Source: JBFMFE01 sp040752295 (lineage in GTDB: Bacteria; UBP15; UBA6099; JBFMBQ01). From it: a stretch of DNA of 24,580 bases. Below, piece after piece: positions 22,391 through 24,580 of the stretch. Both the position numbers and the translations under genes were made by a program. The notes under the pieces are model-generated. The model saw nothing but the letters and a program-made list of their open reading frames with translations. It had not been told where the DNA came from and searched no databases. The stretch spans positions 1 to 24,580 of the forward strand of contig JBFMFE010000109.1 of assembly GCA_040752295.1 (NCBI GenBank), read 5' to 3'. Each line of letters starts with the position of its first letter. Within the stretch, counting starts at the first letter, position 1.

Positions 22391-23614
22391 TTATGACCGC
22401 ATCGCAGCAGTAGGATCGATTGCCGCAGCCTTTTTTGCGGGGTATGTGCCGAACACGACGGCAATAACCGTGCAACTCAAGACTGAGATAGCGAAAGGCA
22501 GCCAACCGACCCTGCTTGCCATTATTCCCGCGAAGGAAAGATATGTTGTAATACCCGCGCCAAACAACACTCCCAGAATCCCGCCTGCCATGGTGACCGA
22601 GAGACACTCTATGAGTATTTGTACCATTATGTCCGGTTTTCGCGCACCCATGGCCCGGCGGAGCCCTATCTCGGTCCGTCTCTCTGATATGGAAATGAGC
22701 ATAACGTTCATGATGACAATACCTCCCACCAGCATGGAAATTCCAGCCATTGCCAGGAGTAGTGAGGCCAGAGTCGCGGATGTGCCTGAAGCCATGTCCG
22801 CCAATTCCGTTGGTTCTCTAATAGAGAAATCTGCAACGTCGTCTGGACCCAGTCCGTGTTTTTGCCGCAGTAAGGCTTCAATTTCTTTAGCGGTCTCATG
22901 AATGGTCCGCACATCCCGAACCTGAACAACAATTTGATTCAGATAGTCCTGAGCAAAGAGTCTTTTTGATGCCGTGGATAAGGGAATCACGATTCGGTCA
23001 TCCCTGTCCTTTCCGCTTGCGGACACCCCTTTTTCTATAAGAACTCCTTTCACAATGAAGGGAATATTTCTGATTTGAACGGTCCGACCGATAGGGTCCA
23101 CATCGCCGAACAATGTTCTTTTTACAGTCCGGCCGAGGAGGCAGACCCTGCCGTACTGCATCATGTCGTCCTCGCTGATGAACATTCCTTCAGAAGGACC
23201 GAAATCTCTGACAACCGCCCAGTCCGGAGTAACGCCAAAAACCTCGGCGGTGGTAGACTTCTCCCCGTATTTCATATCTACCCCGCGCTGATTTTGTATC
23301 GGGGCCACCCTCAGCACATTTGGAACAGACGTTTCTATTGCCAAAGCATCATCCTTCGAAAGAGACACGATAGAACGGTCGAGCCCGCGGGCGTCGGTCG
23401 AATCCTTGCCCGAGCCGGGGCGAATCATCAAGGTGTCCAAGCCATGACGAGCCACCAACTCCATGACATGTTGTCTTGTCCCCTCGGTGAAGCAGATAAC
23501 CATCGTCAGCGAAGTAACCCCGATAAATATTGCCGTGACCATCATGAGAAAACGGATTCTGTTGCCAGCAACAGTACACATTGCTTCACGAGCAATTCTC
23601 AAGATTCTGGACAT
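22391..23614 (-). CDS. MacB/FtsX-type ABC transporter permease (copy 3)
   Basis: A 407-residue paralogue of the two downstream permeases. It has an N-terminal helix (GNRIRFLMMVTAIFIGVTSL), a periplasmic domain, and C-terminal helices around GISMLVGGIVIMNVMLISIS with the loop SERRTEIGLRRAMGARKPDI, ending GTYPAKKAAAIDPTAAMRS. ATG 23614 is chosen because GGAGAGGTG precedes it at normal distance; the in-frame extension to 23728 runs through the ATPase remnant in another frame. Its start MSRILRIARE and ribosome-binding context resemble those of copy 2 (MRIIRIAVEG). It lies 22 bp upstream of the intact ATPase and looks like the surviving half of a duplicated ATPase-permease pair. Confidence 0.9.
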   Translation of the reverse strand: MSRILRIAREAMCTVAGNRIRFLMMVTAIFIGVTSLTMVICFTEGTRQHVMELVARHGLDTLMIRPGSGKDSTDARGLDRSIVSLSKDDALAIETSVPNVLRVAPIQNQRGVDMKYGEKSTTAEVFGVTPDWAVVRDFGPSEGMFISEDDMMQYGRVCLLGRTVKRTLFGDVDPIGRTVQIRNIPFIVKGVLIEKGVSASGKDRDDRIVIPLSTASKRLFAQDYLNQIVVQVRDVRTIHETAKEIEALLRQKHGLGPDDVADFSIREPTELADMASGTSATLASLLLAMAGISMLVGGIVIMNVMLISISERRTEIGLRRAMGARKPDIMVQILIECLSVTMAGGILGVLFGAGITTYLSFAGIMASRVGWLPFAISVLSCTVIAVVFGTYPAKKAAAIDPTAAMRS

Positions 23615-23621
23615 TGGCTTT

Positions 23622-23732
23622 TCACCTCTCCGGCGACACTTCCGGATTAGGTATCGGCGTCGCGTCTTTGAGCGCCGGCGTGGAGACACTCCCGCCGTCG
23701 TAAGTCTTTTCGATGTCGTTAAGTTCAATCAT
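23622..23732 (-). pseudogene. Collapsed ABC ATPase: N-terminus joined to C-terminal tail
   Basis: A 36-codon frame starts MIELNDIEKTYDGGSVSTPA, identical to the intact ATPase at 21634-22368 except for Ala at residue 20. It then jumps straight to sequence matching the last ~50 bases of that gene: CGCGACGCCGAT and GCCGGAGAGG occur in both, in the same order. Everything between, including Walker A, signature and Walker B, is missing, and the joint shifts the frame so the tail reads DATPIPNPEVSPER and stops. Its ATG overlaps the adaptor-gene stop (ATGA) and its end supplies the ribosome-binding site of permease 3. It may persist as a translation-coupling leader; catalytic function is impossible. 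Confidence 0.85.
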
Positions 23733-24580
23733 TTTGTCACCTCGTTTTTTGATTGTGGCGCTTCAAGCAGCACAGTCTCACCCTCACGCAATCCCTGAAC
23801 CACTTCCACCCATTGTCCGTCGCGCCACCCTACTTTCACTTCGCGTTCTTCAGGTCCGACGGGCGTTTGCACGAAGACGACGCTTTTTCCCCGTTGCCGT
23901 TGAATTGCCTGGCTGGGAACAGACAGCGCATCCCGTCTGGGTTCCAGGGAGATGGTTACGCTGGCGGTCATCTCAGGCCGCAGGAGACCATCATACGGGC
24001 TTGTTATGTTGATCACAACATCGTAGTTAACCACATTCTCCTGGATCACGGCTTTGGGGTATATGGCTGCTACTTCGCCCTCGAACTCGCGGGCGGGAAA
24101 GGCGTCAACGGTAAATATCACCTTCTGGCCGATCTGTATCTTTCCGATGTCCACCTCGTCAACAAATGTGTCCACCTGGAGTCGCTCCAAATCAATGATG
24201 GTGACGAATGTCGGAGCGTTCAGTCCCGCAGCCACCGTTTCACCTTCCTGCGTGGAAATAGAAGCGATTACACCGTCAATCGGCGCGATGATGGTGGCGT
24301 ATGACAACTGTGTCTTCGCATCAGTCACTGCCGCTTCCGCCCGATTGATCTCCGCGGATATCTGCCTGATTTCTTCTTCAAAGCCTTTTCCTGCCAGCTC
24401 CAATGTTTTTTGCGCCGCGGACAGGCGTGACAGGCTGAGATCAAGCTGCTCTCTGGCCCGGTCACATGCCTGCTGCGACGTGAAATCCTGCTTGAGCAAC
24501 TCTTCCTCGCGGGCGAGTTCCTTCCGGTTAAATTCCACGGTCGTCTGCCATTGGGCAACGTCCGTCTCGGCTTTCTCGAT
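23729..24580 (-). CDS. Periplasmic adaptor (membrane fusion) protein, MacA/HlyD-like, N-terminus cut by window edge
   Basis: 283 residues are visible, with the frame open to the right edge. The N-terminal anchor or signal sequence and first half of the structure lie outside. Visible residues ~1-85 are the charged coiled-coil hairpin (RKELAREEELLKQDF, then EEEIRQISAEINRAEAAV). The second half of the lipoyl-like domain follows: LSYATIIAPIDGVIASISTQ and EGETVAAG. Next is a beta-barrel (LQVDTFVDEVDIGKIQIGQ) and the membrane-proximal domain (ALSVPSQAIQRQRGKSVVFV, then GLREGETVLL). In this family it bridges an inner-membrane MacB-type transporter and an outer-membrane channel. It is first in the visible ABC operon and its stop overlaps the ATPase-remnant start. 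Confidence 0.9.
   Translation of the reverse strand: MEKAETDVAQWQTTVEFNRKELAREEELLKQDFTSQQACDRAREQLDLSLSRLSAAQKTLELAGKGFEEEIRQISAEINRAEAAVTDAKTQLSYATIIAPIDGVIASISTQEGETVAAGLNAPTFVTIIDLERLQVDTFVDEVDIGKIQIGQKVIFTVDAFPAREFEGEVAAIYPKAVIQENVVNYDVVINITSPYDGLLRPEMTASVTISLEPRRDALSVPSQAIQRQRGKSVVFVQTPVGPEEREVKVGWRDGQWVEVVQGLREGETVLLEAPQSKNEVTK

Noticed and set aside
1..24580. tRNA, rRNA, CRISPR array or riboswitch
   Set aside because: I saw no regularly spaced repeats, no cloverleaf or rRNA-like stretches and no long structured leaders; small RNAs cannot be excluded by eye.

Overview
The window is a gene-dense bacterial chromosome segment. It encodes an anaerobic-type respiratory glycerol-3-phosphate dehydrogenase (GlpABC) and an outer-membrane-style machinery: a MacA-like adaptor, MacB-type permeases and a LolA-like protein. 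This points to a diderm bacterium with a respiratory quinone. The 17.7-18.3 kb gap carries GACAGGC/GCCTGTC palindromes. I associate that repeat type from memory with uncultured-lineage genomes such as the PVC superphylum; this is inference and I do not assign a phylum. Base composition is patchy. The glp block is very GC-rich (48 of 60 bases at 4921-4980), while the LolA-like gene is near 43% in a counted line (18541-18600), so the window looks mosaic.

Layout. (1) 1-2491, minus strand: a phosphomannomutase/phosphoglucomutase followed by a CHASE2 sensor protein cut by the left edge. (2) 2684-7493, plus strand: a VKOR-type disulfide/quinone oxidoreductase gene overlapping glpA, then glpB and glpC. 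(3) 7600-15555, minus strand: a six-gene isoprenoid operon read from 15555 downwards. It runs UbiA/MenA-type prenyltransferase, long-chain trans-polyprenyl diphosphate synthase, dxr, a single-ORF UppS-DXS fusion, type 2 IPP isomerase (fni) and ispG, with gaps of 15 bp or less or short overlaps. (4) 15699-17700, minus strand: an ArsR-family regulator and an MFS transporter, followed by a decayed acyl-CoA dehydrogenase remnant. (5) 17701-18267: no intact gene, two small palindromic TA-flanked elements and a start-less membrane-protein fragment. (6) 18268-24580, minus strand: a MacAB-like ABC export operon with adaptor (cut by the right edge), a collapsed ATPase remnant, permease, intact ATPase, two permeases, then a secreted LolA-like protein.

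How the genes fit together. GlpABC feeds electrons from glycerol-3-phosphate into a quinone pool, and VKOR reduces quinone while making disulfides. The isoprenoid operon makes the C5 units (dxs, dxr, ispG, fni), the quinone side chain (trans-synthase plus UbiA/MenA-type attachment) and the cell-wall lipid carrier (UppS). The most striking object is the 893-residue protein that joins the last step toward undecaprenyl diphosphate (UppS) to the first step of the MEP pathway (DXS). It has a linker of about ten residues and no canonical internal start from which DXS could be made alone. Secondary points are the 16-bp repeat flanking arsR, the internally deleted ABC ATPase and the two mini-elements.
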